NCBI GenBank assembly: GCA_032173965.1
Contig: CM063284.1
Coordinates: 64,664,863-64,728,862, forward strand
Direction of reading: 5' to 3'
Length of the DNA stretch: 64,000 nucleotides
DNA from: Sitta carolinensis
Lineage: Eukaryota; Chordata; Aves; Passeriformes; Sittidae
The notes below the pieces were generated by a model, which saw only the letters and a program-made list of their open reading frames with translations, made no database searches and was not told the origin of the DNA. A program made the position numbers and the translations under genes. Shown here in pieces: positions 1 to 17,336 of this stretch (positions are counted from its first letter, which is position 1; every line of letters begins with the position of its first letter).

Positions 1-3526
<3,526 letters not shown>

Positions 3527-3778
3527 TTATTTTAACATTATTTTCTTTTCTTTTAGAGAAATCATTAATCTTCTCTAAAGAACAGTAGTAACACCCAGAT
3601 TCAACAAGAATATGGGTTATTATGTTATAAAAGTTATGACTTATAACAAATTGTTCTACATTGCTCTACACAGCTGGGAGTTCAGCCATCAGCCATTCCT
3701 GGGGAAATGTGACAGAGACTGGGGAAGAGAAAGCTCAAAAAAAGGATGCAATATAATGTAAAATAAATACTACAAGTT

Positions 3779-3812
3779 TGTTTTTTTTTTTTTTTTTTTT
3801 TTGTTTTTTTTT
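3779..3812. repeat. T-rich homopolymer run
   Basis: This is a run of T broken by a single G near its right end. In the gene's direction it is an A tract. It is simple low-complexity DNA, with no retroposed body recognised next to it. Confidence 0.9.
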
Positions 3813-3974
3813 AATTGCAATAGAAAGAGACATTTCATTTAACTAATATTTAATAAGAGCGAGGACCCTGATAAATAACGACACTTTGGTACCATTACCA
3901 TGTCCACTAAAATTGCTTGGGTTACAACAAGGGGCTACATTGGAAACTTCCTAGCGAGAGAGAGGGTGCTAAAA

Positions 3975-4445
3975 AATCATAGAATCGTTTGGGATGAAAA
4001 GACCTCTAAGATCAGGTCCAACTGTTAACCCAGCGCTGCCAAGTCCACCCCTCACCCACATCCCTAAATGCCAGATCTACACATCTTCTAAATCCTTCCA
4101 AAGATGGTGACTGCACCACTTCCCTGGCAGCCTGTCCCAATGCTTTACAACCCTTTCCATGAAGAAATTTGTCCTAATTCACAATCTAAAAGCTCCCTGG
4201 TGCCACTTGAGCTCATTTCTTCTCATCCTACCACTTGTTACCCAGGAGAAGAGGCCACTCCCCCACCTGGCTACATGCTCCTTTTAGGTAGTTGTAGAGA
4301 GCATTAAAGTCCCCCCTGAGCCTCATTTTCTCCACAATGCCTCAGATACTCATGAAAAGACCTGTGCTCCAGAACCTTTACCAGCCCTTCTTCAGCACCC
4401 CAGTGTCTTTTCTTGTAGTGAGGGGCCCAAGTCTAGTCCCATTTT
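3975..4445 (-). mobile_element. CR1 LINE 3' fragment
   Basis: The left edge reads aatcatagaatcg, the reverse complement of the CR1 3' terminal repeat. It is followed by the typical antisense CR1 order: tccaact, then ccacttccctggcagcctg, then a decayed copy of the 3' coding and untranslated segment, then gaggccactcccccacctgg and ggggcccaa. The element is therefore sense on the minus strand, 5'-truncated and diverged, with no intact frame. CR1 is the dominant LINE of birds and reptiles. Confidence 0.88.
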
Positions 4446-4640
4446 TCTGCCCACTGACTGTCCTCCAATTCTTATGTTTAGCTTTTAACACTTAAACTTT
4501 TAATTTTGGATTTTAATACAGTCCCCACTTAGGGCTGAGTTCCCTTGAAGAGGACAGATGTTTTCACTGAGCTTCTGTTCTTAGTATTTCAGTTATCTGC
4601 AACTTTTACACTGTAATACATCATGATAGCCTCAATACTG

Positions 4641-4684
<44 letters not shown>
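4641..4684. repeat. Poly(A) run, 44 bases
   Basis: This is an uninterrupted run of 44 A. It lies about 200 bp right of the CR1 fragment but is not part of it, because CR1 ends in short tandem repeats rather than poly(A). The length is probably polymorphic. Confidence 0.95.
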
Positions 4685-4687
<3 letters not shown>

Positions 4688-5037
4688 GAAGAATTTAAAT
4701 TACCCTTCCTACCTGATGAGAATAAGAGAAGACTGGGGATGGTCACTTGATGTAGTTACATTGCATAGTCCCCCTGTCTCACATTTGCAAGGCAAAATTT
4801 ATCCTGATAGTTTTGGGAAATAACATCTCTGTCATTAGAGGCACAGAGAGAGGAAAGCCAGGATCACAAAGAAAACACCAGCAGAAGGGAGGTACCAGTA
4901 ACAAGAGAGGTTGCCTCTGCCACAGCTGCCAGGGATGCAAGAGGGTCTCCCTGCCTAGGGCTGAAGCATGCAGCTCTCTTCATTAAAAAAAGCATCTGCA
5001 TAGTTCAGTCAGCATACAAGAAGGGCAAGCAGGAGGT

Positions 5038-5113
5038 TTGTGTGTGGGTTTTTTTGTTTGTTTGCTTTTTGTTTCTTTTTGTTGTTGTTGTTGTTTGGTT
5101 TTTGTTTTTTTTT
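5038..5113. repeat. T/G-rich simple sequence with (GTT)n
   Basis: This low-complexity tract of TTTG and GTT units includes about five consecutive GTT repeats. It resembles the longer T/G tract at 48.8 kb. Confidence 0.85.
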
Positions 5114-7243
5114 AAGGGATACTATTTCCCAGACTTGTGTTACAATGTGACACTGACACTAATGCTGATTTGAGTGGTTTGCACACACAGTCCAGATCCA
5201 CAAGGACAGGATGCAGACTGTCACTTCTCCTGCTCTGAAGATAACAGCCCACTGTTTCTATTCACCTCTAGTATTTTAAATATTAACCTCAGGCATGAGT
5301 ATGGGCTCAGGAACCTCAGCAAGAACACTGCTTTGAAGGGATGAGCACGCCCACTCCACACTGACAGAATTACCAGAGATTTTGGCTGGCAAATTCTTAT
5401 GTATCTCAATGGAAATTTTTTCGAGGCTTTAAGTGAGCCAAATTTAGGTTGGTGTTCATGGGAACAGCCAGAGATGCATTTTTAACACAAAGGAGTTTCA
5501 TTATCAGAACTCCAACTGAACTACTATTTGAGTCTCTCAGGTTTTTGCAAGAAGGTCGGTTATTTTGTTATTGCTCTTTTGTCTGTTTTGGATGTTAATG
5601 TGCAACACAATCCTTTTTGTGTAAAATATCAATGCCAGATATAGCTGCCTGTAACTTCCCAAAGAAGAAAAAGCTAACCATCAAGACAGAGTGGGCCCAG
5701 ATGTTTCAGTGGAAATGGTTAAAAACTGCTATTCTTTGGGGTAATAAAGAGAAAGACAGACCTTTCCGAGAACATCTCTTTTCAATTTAAAGCAGAGGGA
5801 ATAAAAGATAATCCAGCCAAAGCATTTCATTTTGTTCCAGCTCTTTGTGCCTGACTGCCTGGAGAAATACCTTCTTATCCAAAGAACCCATTACAAGGCT
5901 CTGTCCAGTACAGGGGCTGGGACATGCTGTATCAAGGCTGGGAATTGCCTGGTTTTGCTGAATAAACCATATGGGTAAAAAGAAATGGAAATCAGAAATT
6001 TCCTTATACTTTCTGATTTCACTGGGACCCACTGGGCCTTGAAGACCACCACAGGATACAGACCACTGCCCTCTATATGTAGATCCAAAGGGACCACTCC
6101 TTTTCTCCTTCCTCCATTTTTAAGATGCCTCTAGTTCCAGCACGTGAGATCCCACTGTGTTCCATTGCTGTGATTTTTTAAAGAGTTGTAGGTAAAAGTA
6201 ATGGTTTGGTATTGTCTTTGGTGTATTATTTGGGGGATATTGGAAGTGGCCCATTGAGCAAACTGGGAATGACATGCTGCTACTGCTGCTGCTGAATTAG
6301 GCTTCCTGCTAATAAACCTACAGCTGAAACATATTGAAATTCCTCTTGCTGCTCACCCTCTCTCCTTTTTGCCATCATTGAGCCAAGATCTCTGCTACCC
6401 AGGTACCTTTGTTATGAAATCTCAGAGCTGCAACAACTTCTCTTTGCTAGCTGGTCCTAACTGAGGCCATTTCCTGGAGAACTGACACCCCTTAAAAACA
6501 CTCTCTTTTCACAACATACGCATAACTCTGTCCACACCAGCTGTGCTCTCACTGCCCCTGGGGAAGCTTTTCCCACTCAGGATAAATGAGTATGGATTTA
6601 CAGTCAGGCAAAACTAACATTGGAGTCAAAAAGCATTTACCCAGAGGGTGGGTTCACTGAAAGCCAAACACAGTGTCAAAACCATTTCCATATTTTGACT
6701 GCTTTTCCCTGAATTTCAGTATTGTCTCACACACACAAATCTGTGGCTTCAGAGTCCTGCAGTGCCTGGCATCAGTCATGGAAGTGACCCGTCTCCTTCA
6801 TCCTCTCCAAACACACACACAGTTCCAAGCTAATGCAAGCAACAGCTCTTTTTCCTTCTCATTCGTATTTCTCAGAAGGACATGATTTTTTTCATGAGAA
6901 ATGCTCTCAAGAGCACTGCTAATTCAAAGCATAATAATCACTGGCTAGGAATAAACCACATTAGCATAAAGCCATGACAGTTCTCATACAGCAAGAATAA
7001 AAGCAGACCATGATGCAAGAAGCAAATGCCAGAATTCTGTGCTCTTCTCTGCTTTTGCATCTTTTGCTCAAGCTGGCTGGATTTCTCTGCCTATTTGGCT
7101 CATAATAACTATTGACTGGCTGTGGGCTGCGACACCCACTGCTGACAGCAGGCTCCGTAGGCTGATTTCACACCTTTGCTGTTCCCAAAAAAGCTGGTAC
7201 TTGCAGGAATGGAAAGTAACCCAGACCTTACACTCTTTTTCTA

Positions 7244-7266
7244 TTTTTTTTTTTTTTTTTTTTTTT
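7244..7266. repeat. Poly(T) run, 23 bases
   Basis: This is an uninterrupted T homopolymer, read as an A tract in the direction of PHACTR1 transcription. Confidence 0.95.
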
Positions 7267-7755
7267 GCCTCTGAAGAGTAAAGCAGTCCCAGCAGTCCCA
7301 GCCTGATCAGTCTGCTGAACTGGGAGAGGGAACTGATGTCTGAATCAGTACCTGTAGTCACACTGCTGAGATATCGTCTTGATGCTGGTGCCACAAATGT
7401 GATGTTTATGGGTTACAGGTGCTGTTGCTACTCAGGGCTTTTGGGAACTTTTTCTGATTTTTTTTCAGGACCTGGGAGTTCTTTCTGATACACAAATACT
7501 GGGACCTGCACTTAAGGCAAGAGGGTGATGCACTCCCCTCCCACTTTCCTCTGTCCAAGCTGTCATTCCAGAATTAGCAATGGGGAAACTAAACCTGAGA
7601 GTTTTTCATGGGCTGTTTAGCTGTGAGACAGCTCTCAAGATTTTACTGGAGTTCTTAACAATCCTGAAGTTCATATAGACTTTTACAGGGCTTAAGCAAG
7701 ACGTGGGGTTTTAATGAAAAAAAACCACCACAAACTGAAGTACTTTGCATCCAAG

Positions 7756-7758
<3 letters not shown>

Positions 7759-7818
<60 letters not shown>
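7759..7818. repeat. (TA)30 dinucleotide microsatellite
   Basis: There are thirty perfect TA units with no interruption. Perfect self-complementarity allows hairpin or cruciform formation. The absence of interruptions suggests ongoing slippage. Confidence 0.97.
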
Positions 7819-7823
<5 letters not shown>

Positions 7824-10800
7824 TACATGTTTGAAATACATTACAAAGAAAAGAAGAGGCCAGGCCATCTATGACCTGTTCTGTATGTTCTTATGATTTT
7901 CCCACATCTTTCAGTAGGGTGTTGATTTCCAGAAATTCCAGTAAGAGACAACATAGAGGTCGCCTACATTTTGGATTTGATTAGCATAGCACACAGATCA
8001 AAGGCTCTCCCAAAGACAATATAACTTATGAACTTTTCCTGGAGAATGACAGTCAGTTTTGTCATTCCCAACACTGTCTGGGAATCACTTAATCTATTAA
8101 TTTTGCTGATACATAATACCATAATATCCAGCTTCTATTTTAGAAAAAAACAAAACCCTAGTATTACTTTATTTAGGTACAAAGAACAATTTAATTGCTG
8201 AAGGCTGAAGTCCACCGTCCTACTGCTGGTCTTTAATATTACCTTCCTCACTGGTAATCACACCAAGTTCTCTCTCAAACCTTTTCTTAACACTCATTTT
8301 TCATAATCAAACAGATAATTATCTTAACAGGAAATTTACTTCACAAAGTTAGATTTTAAGTTTTCCTAGGAAGCTCCAATGGCTACTTTGTGCTTTCTGT
8401 TACTACAAGTCTGTAGTAACAGACTAAAAATTATCTTGGCCCTACAGATGCAATTAAATAAATGTGTCATAATATTCAATGACAAGAACTCTATATAAAT
8501 AAAACACCCTAACATAATACTACTCATTGCCAATCCACATCCAACCAGTCTTTATTCTGCAGATAAGTTTCCAACAAACTCCTGTTGCAAGGTTTCTTTT
8601 GAACTTGCACTCCAAATATCCTTCACTTCACACTGCATGGACCTTATTCTAGCAGCTTAGTTCAACACAAGATACAGACACACCATATGTCTTTTTGAAA
8701 TGACAGGAAATCTGAACAACTCCTCTAATTGCTGAGCACTTATGTCTACTTTTTACCCAAATGGGAACACTTTCAATTAAAAAAACCACCTTGTTTTTCT
8801 TTGAGGAAAATGGCTTATTTTCTGCTTTTCTATTATCTTATGTTCAGTTGTTTCCCTTTAATTTCCTTTTGCACCTGGAATTAATTTCCATCAGCCTTGA
8901 CTTTCTTATGTGAATTACCCATTTAAACTTTTCCTAACTTCACAAAGGTCTGTTTTCCAATGAAAGACAAGGCATCATGGCATGCTGCAGCAGTCTAAAC
9001 GCAGTCTTGCCAAATGAGGATGATTACCTATCTGGTGGAGAACAGCTCCCACTGGAAGCATGCATTTCCAGTGGCAGTGAGTTGACATAGTGATTTTATG
9101 AGCCGTGAAGAGCCTGTCAGTAGCTTTCGTACTAAGTGCATGCTAAGTAGCATTCACATGTTCCAAACCCCTGCCAATTACTCCTGCTCCCCAGGTGTGC
9201 AGCACTTCGCACTGTGTCCACGCATGGAGTCTCTCATCTCTTAACCTTGCCTATTTCAGCACAGGTACCACACCACGGTACAGCTCTGCTTTCAGCTACA
9301 ATCTCTCTACCACAGTCTATTTATTTCTCTTGCTGGCACAGAAGTGCAGAGAATAGTTTTGGAAGTCTAATCCCTCTAGGACCCTGCTTTTGACTCATCC
9401 CCATTTTGACGTAAAATGTAAATTATTCATGCTGATTGCAATCTGAAAGCCACTTTTTTAACCTCTGCAAACTACACTGCACTGAATGCATCACTCTAAA
9501 CATGTCTTTAATGATATGAATTCTCTTAAAACACCAAGTATTTTCTGTATCATAAGATTGTACATAAGATTTTCACTTGCAACAAAAGCACTTTATCAGG
9601 TTATGTCACCAAGAGCTATATAATCTCTTCCTATAAACACTGCAACTACAGAAAATAAGGATTTTTAGATTTCTTTGATATCAACTGTTTTGTGCATCCT
9701 TTATTGCTCTTATTACTCACCAGAAGTTTTCCATCTCTTATGCATTTATTTCATACAGATTCAAGGCTAAATCAAATAAAAAGTACTGCAGCTCATCACT
9801 GTCATGTGCCCAGACACTGGAGCAGGCACCACAGGTCTATCCTGGGCATCACACATACTATGTGGAGACTCAGCAGCTCCAAAATAGGACTCAGAGCAGT
9901 CACTAAAAGAGGAACACATCCAAAAAACAAACAGAAGAAAAACAGGACCAGCAAAAGCAGAAGAGATCTTACACTGTTCTTGGGGCTACAGTTCCACAGG
10001 TACCAGGAACTGCTCCAGTAAAAAACTTCAGCTTGAAAGGAAGGGATATTTTACCCTTCCTAACTGACAAGCAGGGAAGAGATGCACAGTTTGCACTTTT
10101 AAGAAAGCAAAGGAAGTAAGATGAGATGCAAGGAATTTTCTGTTAGAGCAGGCAGAGAACTTATTTGGGAGAAAGGAGAATCATGGGGTCACTTTCATCT
10201 TTCCCTTGAAAAGGCTTAAGGCCGTATCTCTGATTTTCTGAGGGAACATTACTACACTTCATAACAGGATGGATGAAGGAGCACATCTATCCAACTAAAA
10301 CGGTTATTTTAAAGAATTCTAGACCTACTGGGCTTGAAAGAAAGCATTAGTGATAGGGCACTGATCTGAAAGCACAAATACCCTTCTCCCACCACTATTC
10401 CTGGGCTTTACTGTGGGTTCTTTACTGCTTCACTTATTGAAAGAAACTACTGTTCATAGTTGTGATTTGTTGAGAGCCTGATCCTGTCCAGTTCTCTACA
10501 AAGGAGGATAAAGAGGAGTGAAGATACTGCTTGTCACTGTCCCTTTCTTTCACTTCTGGTAGGGGATCTTCTGTCTGAGGCATGAGGGGAGAGATGAGAG
10601 TGGTGTGGTGCTGTGTCCTGTATCCTTTTTCCAGAAAGCAAAAGTAGGAGAGTACAGATGGGTAGATGAAGCCCTGTTAGCAGAGCTTGCTGGGCATCCA
10701 GGGAGAGTGATCCATGTTTCAACCTGTGAAGAACTGCCAAAAAATCTCATGTTCAGGTGTAAATGTCAGCTACAAGCAGAATTTCCCACCTAGGGCATTG

Positions 10801-11097
10801 ACTCCAAGGTAATCACACTGCCACACTATAAGCTCACCTGGCAAAGAGCATCAGAAAAATACTACTCTTCAAGCCTCCTTTAAAGGTATTTTGCCAAAGA
10901 GATTAAATCTCACAACACCAAAAAATTCAGAGGAGAAGGCTGAGCACAAGTCATACCCACAGAACTACTTCAATTTGAGGCTCTAACATTATTTAAAGCA
11001 AATGAAATGCTACGAGGCAAAACAGTTGCAGTGGGGTTTGTGACTCTCACAAGTGGGCATCAACCACTGGAACATCAGTAACTCCTGCAATACAAGT

Positions 11098-11681
11098 TGA
11101 ACTAGTTTGGGCTGGGATAGAGTTAATTTTCTTCATAGAAGCTTGTATGGAGCTAGATTTTAGATTTGTTATCAACACAGAACAGTGTTGATAACACAGG
11201 GGTGCTTTTGCTGCTGTTGAACTGGGCTTGTACAGTGTCAAGGCCTTTTCTGTCCTCACATCGTAGCAGCAGAAAGGAGGCTGGGGATACACAGGGTGTT
11301 GGAAGGGGTCACAGCAGGGACAGCCAACCCTGACTGCCCCAAGGGGCATTTCAGACCATACAGTGGCATGCTCAGCATATAAATCTGGTGGAAGAAGAAG
11401 AAAGGGGGAGATGTTTGGAGTTATAGCATTTGTCTTCCCAGGTCATCATCATAGGGCTCCTTTTTCTGGGGATGGCTGAACACGTTCCTCTCCATGGGAA
11501 GTAGCAAAGCAATTCTTTATTCTGCTTGCTTCTGCATGCGACTTCTGCTTTACCTATTTAACTGCCTTGAGTTCAAATCCTAAGTTTTCTCACTCTTCCA
11601 CTTCTCTCTCCCTCATCCTGCTGGGGGTGAGTGAGAAATGATTCTTTGGGGCTTAGTTGCTGACTGGGGTAAAACACAACA
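11098..11681 (+). mobile_element. Solo LTR, avian ERVL-like family
   Basis: The segment opens with TGAACTAGTTTGGGCTGGGA, runs through GATAGAGTTAATTTTC, and ends with GGGGTAAAACACAACA. It therefore keeps the TG...CA boundaries and matches, from memory, an LTR family very common in Neoaves. A TATA-like motif lies near 11374 (CATATAAAT) and a decayed polyadenylation region lies near 11553 (TATTTAACTG), which sets the sense strand as plus. At 584 bp it is close to full LTR length. The flanks are CAAGT on the left and CATGT on the right, a likely 5-bp target duplication with one mismatch. No gag, pol or env sequence and no second LTR is present, so it is a solo LTR left by recombination. Confidence 0.85.
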
Positions 11682-14165
11682 CATGTGGACAGGAACAGGC
11701 ACCATGGAGTCCTAGATGGATCCCTGCAGACACTTGGGTTGTTAAGCAATCTGATTTGTTTTTCAGTCATACCCAAAGTTATCAGCTAGAGTTAAGTCTC
11801 ATCCATCACAGCTCAAGTTCTTCCTGAAAGCCAAGGCTAAGGACAACAGACTAGTTGTCTTCCTTTCAGCAAACCTTTAACCCATTCAACAAGAAAAAAA
11901 CAGAATTGAAGCCCAGGTACTTCAACTCCTAAATATATCCTGATGAAGAAATAGTGCATAACATTTTTTCCTATGCTTGTTTCACCTTGCTAGTGATTGA
12001 AACTGTCTTCTTTACGGAGCTGGTAATGATTACACTTGCATGGTTGGATTTCTCCCTTAAACCAGCCTGAATTACAAATTATACTCAGCTGAAAAACACA
12101 AAGCAATCCAAGAAAACGATTGAGTCCACAAAAGCCCATGGGTTTGTTGCTCACATTTTACTAGGCTTCTCTTAGTGGGTGACAATTTTCCTAATTGCCA
12201 TGTGGACAGAAGAAGACACAGTTGCTCACACAGCAGAGCACCTTTGGCTCTACCAGTCCTCATTGGGAATCCAGGAAGTTCTCCACCCTTATAAAAATAA
12301 ACCCCTAGTGCAAAAGGCTAGGCTTTTTATTTTGAGAAATCCCAGAAAAAATATTTGAATACTTCTAAATTTCTTCGGGGATTTCTGATGGATTAAACAA
12401 TTTCTGATCTTTTTCTTGGAAGTAGGAATAACCAATATTTTAACTTTATTTTACTAAAAATATATGCTTTAGAAGGCATCTCTATATTTTTCAGAAACCT
12501 GAGAGGCATGTCCTCTTATTAAAAGTAATCCTATTCAGAAAATGGTATTGCAAACATTAAACTTCCTAAATACAATGGTATTGTCTCACCATTATCATCA
12601 AAAAGATAAAAAACTGAGTTTTTAATTACTGTAATGGCTGGAAGAAGAAGACAAAAGCACCTCATTTAAGAGCTAGGAAGTTCAAACCATTCCCTTGTAA
12701 ACTCTGTATTCCTTCCTTAGGAAAAAGAAACAGTTTCTGCTCTTTAAACAAGTTGATAGGAAGTTGTACTAGAGGAAAGGAGTAATTATACCAAATGGCA
12801 CATTGATAATGAGCCTAAATATGAGTTTAGAAACCTCTCTCAGAAACAGCTTAGCAACAAAAAATATGTTTTGTTGGACTCTGAATGGAGGCAGTCTGTA
12901 CCCATGTTCAGGAATTTACAATAAGTACTAAATACTTTTGCTTTGAGTACCTAAGTGCAGCAGTACTGATGGTCTTTGCTGATTGTCATTATAATGAGAA
13001 CTTTTTTGTTTATTCAAATGATACTTAGTTTAGACCCTTGGCTGTGGTGAAATATCTGTTTAGGGCCTTACAGTGGAGGCTTGAGTTTCAAAGATGAATA
13101 CTCAAAGGGGACAAAAACATCCACGATTCCTTTAAGGTCATGAATAAAGCATGGCAAGTTGCTGGCTAAAACACACTGAGTATTTCTGTGTGCTTTTCAT
13201 AGCTATGATTTAATTTTTTTTCCACCATCTTTTTTTAGCATTAAGTTCTAGGGTGTCTCATGGTTGCTGAGCTCTGCAGGATATTTCTCTTGCTCAATAG
13301 ATTTATAGGAAAAGCTCTGGCTTCTAAAAAGCTGTGCTGCCTTGAAAAAAAAGAGGGCACCCATCAGGTAATCAAATTGGTATATTTACCTAAGAAATGT
13401 TACAGTCAAAGGAAGTACCTATGCACATAGCTTCAAGCTCATGAATTATTCCCAGTCCAGCAATCAGAAATAGCTCAAAAATGAGAATGGGTTTAGATTA
13501 GAGCTGAGGAAAAAGATACTACAGGGAACCAAGAAAACTCGATCACAGGAAAAGCTCTAAAATACTCCCAGATGCTTTATGCTCTGAAATAATGCTAGCA
13601 GAAAGAAATTAATGAAATCCTGATTGTAGCACAGTGAACGACAAAGGTCACAAGGAGTCAAATTACCTTACCCAAACCATCTAGTGACTGGCCAAAGCTG
13701 CTAAAGAGTCCTTTCCAGAATGCTAAAATTTACCTTAAGGAAATTGGCAGAGAAGACATTAGAACATGGTATGTGACGCAATGCTTTCCACTGTATTGAT
13801 GGGAATGATGCCTTTCTGGGGTGTTTGAGAGGAACCAGTGGCATGTTGTGAGCAGCAAATGCAAGCAGAGCATTCAGCATTGCACTGAGATGCACCTATA
13901 CAGACACATGTGGCCATGAAATTGGCAGCAAAGTTCATTTTCAACATCGTGAAGGTAACTGTGATAGGCATTTGCACAATGTTTCATTTCAATTCAGAAG
14001 AAGGACAAAATTCAATCAAACCCTGACATTTCTTACAATTAAAAGAAAGGGATCTCTTTTCACCCCTTCATTGCTGGTACTGGACAAAGCAACAAACTGA
14101 TGAAATCTGTTTTGCCTACATGCTGAAAGCTTCCCTTCAAAATCATCAAGATTCTGCTACCAAGC

Positions 14166-14226
14166 AGATGATAAAAAAAAAACAAGCCAAAACCTACCAA
14201 CCAAAAAACAAACCAAAACAAGTACA
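14166..14226. repeat. A/C-rich low-complexity tract
   Basis: This is an A-rich segment of aaaaac- and ccaaaa-type units with no coding character. Confidence 0.7.
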
Positions 14227-15785
14227 ATATAAGCCTTTCTAAGAATTTCTCAGCAATATAAACTGTCTCTTTCTATATAACCTATGGGGAACAGGTTCTC
14301 AGTTTTAAGTGTTCTTTTAGAAGTATCTACATGACATCCTACAAGTATCACAAATCCCTTGCTGTCAAGTCAAATGTCATTTGCTCTTCCAACTGAGCTG
14401 GAGTATTTGCCCCACAAAACTAACGTTCAAAAATCTCTCTAGTTAAACAGCATTTTTGTTTGCATTCACAAGTCAGAGACTGTCTTGAATCATGACATCT
14501 GGCTGAGTACACCAAGTTTTAGAAGGCTTATGGTGGTGTTCAGATTGAAAAAATTTCCCAAGCATTTAGTTAAAAAGGGAGGAAACAACAAATAAACCAG
14601 GTATGTGACTGCAGGTACAAGCACACAAACATATAAAAATGGAATCTGGTCTACATACAATAATAATGCAAAAATCCAAACTAAATTAATCATAGCAAGT
14701 GAAGAATACCGTTTGCTTGGTAAGCACAGGGAACAGGTGCCCTATCTCAGAGCTGCTGCATTCTACAAGTAATGCCCATCTTTATATATGTCTGTATTTT
14801 TTTTAAAATTTATTTATCTCACTGGGCCCAATGGCCAAAGAAAGCTGACAAAATGAAAAATAAATGAAAACAACCCCAAAGAAAAATATCACCAAAAAAT
14901 GTCCTTCTTGAGCCTCTGTGCAATGCCAGCAAATGTATTAATGAACTGATGCCTGTCTTGCTGTTTAGTGAACTGGCTGTTCTGCCAACTTGAGATGAAT
15001 AAGAGAAAGAAGCATCAGTTCACTGGAACTACATGAGCTCCCTATTTTCTTTTAGGCTCATGGATTTCTATGCTCCGCACGAGCACATTGAGTTAACAAG
15101 GAAAATGGCATTTGACTCAGATGACAAAAATGCATAGAAAACCAAATGCACATTAGTAACTAGAGTCAAATAATGCAGGGAAAATGCTGTCCTTATTTAA
15201 GTGAGACACACAAGAAAGAAAGGAGCTCCTGAGTTCTAGCTTGCTAATGCATGTGACTTAGGGGATGGACTTTGAAGGAGAGGAAGCTACACAGCTGAGC
15301 CTCATGAGCCCCTCCTTTCTTTACCATTTAGGTATCGTGTCTAATTCTCTTCAATGGCTGCTAGAGGAGCCCAAACTTGGCAGCTACAGAGAGCAGACAG
15401 TCTGAAACTGCTCTTCTCTATTCAGATGCTGAAGCAGGCTGCACATTCTGTCATAAGTGCCATAGCAGATTGCTGGAAGATAACTTCTCACCCTCATGAC
15501 TATAAACCCGCAGACAATTATTTTGGGGCTGTGAATATTAATGAAAGCTTTACTCATTTCACTCTTCTACTTCTCAATAGGCTGCAATTCAGATTCCAAT
15601 AGGCAAAGTTCCATGCAAGTCTCTGCACCTGGCTTTCCCTTCAGAGTGAACCCAAATTTCAAAACTATTCATCCAATAAAACCAATGTGCTAGCATAAGG
15701 AAAACATCCTGTTTTGCTGGTGTATGGGAGGAGAGGGATGAGGTCTTTAAAATTCTGGTTTCACTTCTTGTTCAAATAGCTTCCA

Positions 15786-15895
15786 CCATCCATCCATCCA
15801 TCCATCCATCCATCCATCCATCCATCCATCCATCCATCCATCCATCCATCCATCCATCCATCCATCCACCATCCACCCATCCACCTACATGTCTG
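15786..15895. repeat. (CCAT)n tetranucleotide microsatellite
   Basis: About twenty perfect CCAT units run to about 15868, then imperfect CCACC/CATCCA variants continue to about 15895. It is a tetranucleotide microsatellite within the PHACTR1 intron. Confidence 0.96.
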
Positions 15896-17322
15896 TGCAT
15901 CAACACTGCTGACTGTTTAGTCTGTGCATCTGAATTTTTATCAGTGTTGACATTTTAAGCAGCTTGGAAAGTAGAATGGGAAAGAGAGGATTGTATAAAG
16001 CACTACAGCAGCATGACACACATACTCACTACATGAGTTCAATTTCAGATGATACAGAAGAAATAACATTTCTATTTATTTTATTTATTTACTTACTTTA
16101 CCCAAAGCAAGGTTGATAGAGTCTCCATGTTAAAAATAACATTGGAGCTGCACACATAGGGTTTCAGATTGTATCAGAATATTGGAAACGTTGAAGTAAC
16201 TGCATCCAATGCATGGGGTAAAGAGAGATAAAGCTGGTGCCATAATCCTTATGACATGGATGCTGACATTAAGGACCATGTCTACGGTCCATATGGATGT
16301 GAATATATGGATCATCAATACTTTGGGGAAACTTGCTAATACACAGACTGTGAATGCAATAGACCACAGTGACATTTCCAGACCTGGCTCATTTGTCAGA
16401 ATGTAGTTAATGAGTATTCTAATTATTTATCCTAAGATCTCCAATGCATTCAAGTCTGTGTACCAACATTTCCATCTGTTTATTCTTGAATCTGTATTAA
16501 AAGGATAACTAACACCAAGATAACACTAATTGTGTTGCAGCTGAACATCCTTTAGTCTACAACTGAAGATAAAAAATAGTTATCAAAATTTCTAACAAAA
16601 CTTAGACTGTTGTTTCTTGCCATGAATTGATAGTCTCAGTATTTCCATTGTTACACTTCTGGGCTTCTAGAAGACTTAAAATACTACTACTCTGGTTTTT
16701 TTTCTTACAGATAATCAACTTCTCTCAGGAGGCAAGGTGAAATAAAAATCATTCTCTGTTACCTAAATCTCCCAAGATAAATTAAACAATTGGATCCATT
16801 TTAATTTTATTCCCTGCACTTCTATTACACAAAGCCATTAGACTAATGGCCTGAAAGACGTCATGCAAAAGATGACAGAGCGCCTGATCCTTCTCCTAAG
16901 CAGTGATAGGGGAGGGTGTCTACTGAACTGCAGCACTGAACATGTCATCCTAGCTTTGGGCTGCACAGCTCAGGGCAGGAGGAAGGAAAGGGAACATTTG
17001 AAGTATGCCTTATGTCCTTTTCAAAATGACCCAATCAATACATATGCTGGGCTCTCCCTGCCCAAGAGGCTGTACATCCCAAATTGCAACCCTTGGGATT
17101 TGGAGGTTCAGTAAGTCATGGAGAATGAACACTTCTCCTGGTCAGGGACAAAGAAATGGGCAAAGTAAGAACAAACCAAGTTACACAAACCAAGGGCTTG
17201 GAGCCTGCAGGTCTCTTGCCCCAGTTTGTGTTGTGACTAGCACATTATAAATCATAAATATGCAGAAACCTGTCCTACTCTTCTCTTCGGACATTTTGGA
17301 CACAATTTTATTTTTGGGGAAA

Positions 17323-17336
17323 GGGGGGGGGGGGGG
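17323..17336. repeat. Poly(G) run, 14 bases
   Basis: Fourteen consecutive G follow GGGGAAA. A neighbouring GGGGAAGGCAGGGGAAA adds further G runs, so a G-quadruplex could form on the plus strand. Confidence 0.93.

Larger units (their letters stand above)
4690..11097. other. Intronic stretch with simple repeats only
   Basis: Apart from the simple repeats listed, I see no exon, RNA gene or recognisable transposon here. A short CTG run occurs near 6278-6295. Open frames, such as those at 7068-7394 and 9692-10021, span simple sequence or have no family resemblance. Confidence 0.6.

Noticed and set aside
4641..4684. Poly(A) as the tail of a processed pseudogene or SINE
   Set aside because: No transcript-like or SINE body is recognisable upstream, and bird genomes have few poly(A)-tailed retroposons.
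15786..15895. Regular repeat resembling a CRISPR-like array
   Set aside because: The unit is 4 bp with no spacers; it is a tetranucleotide microsatellite.
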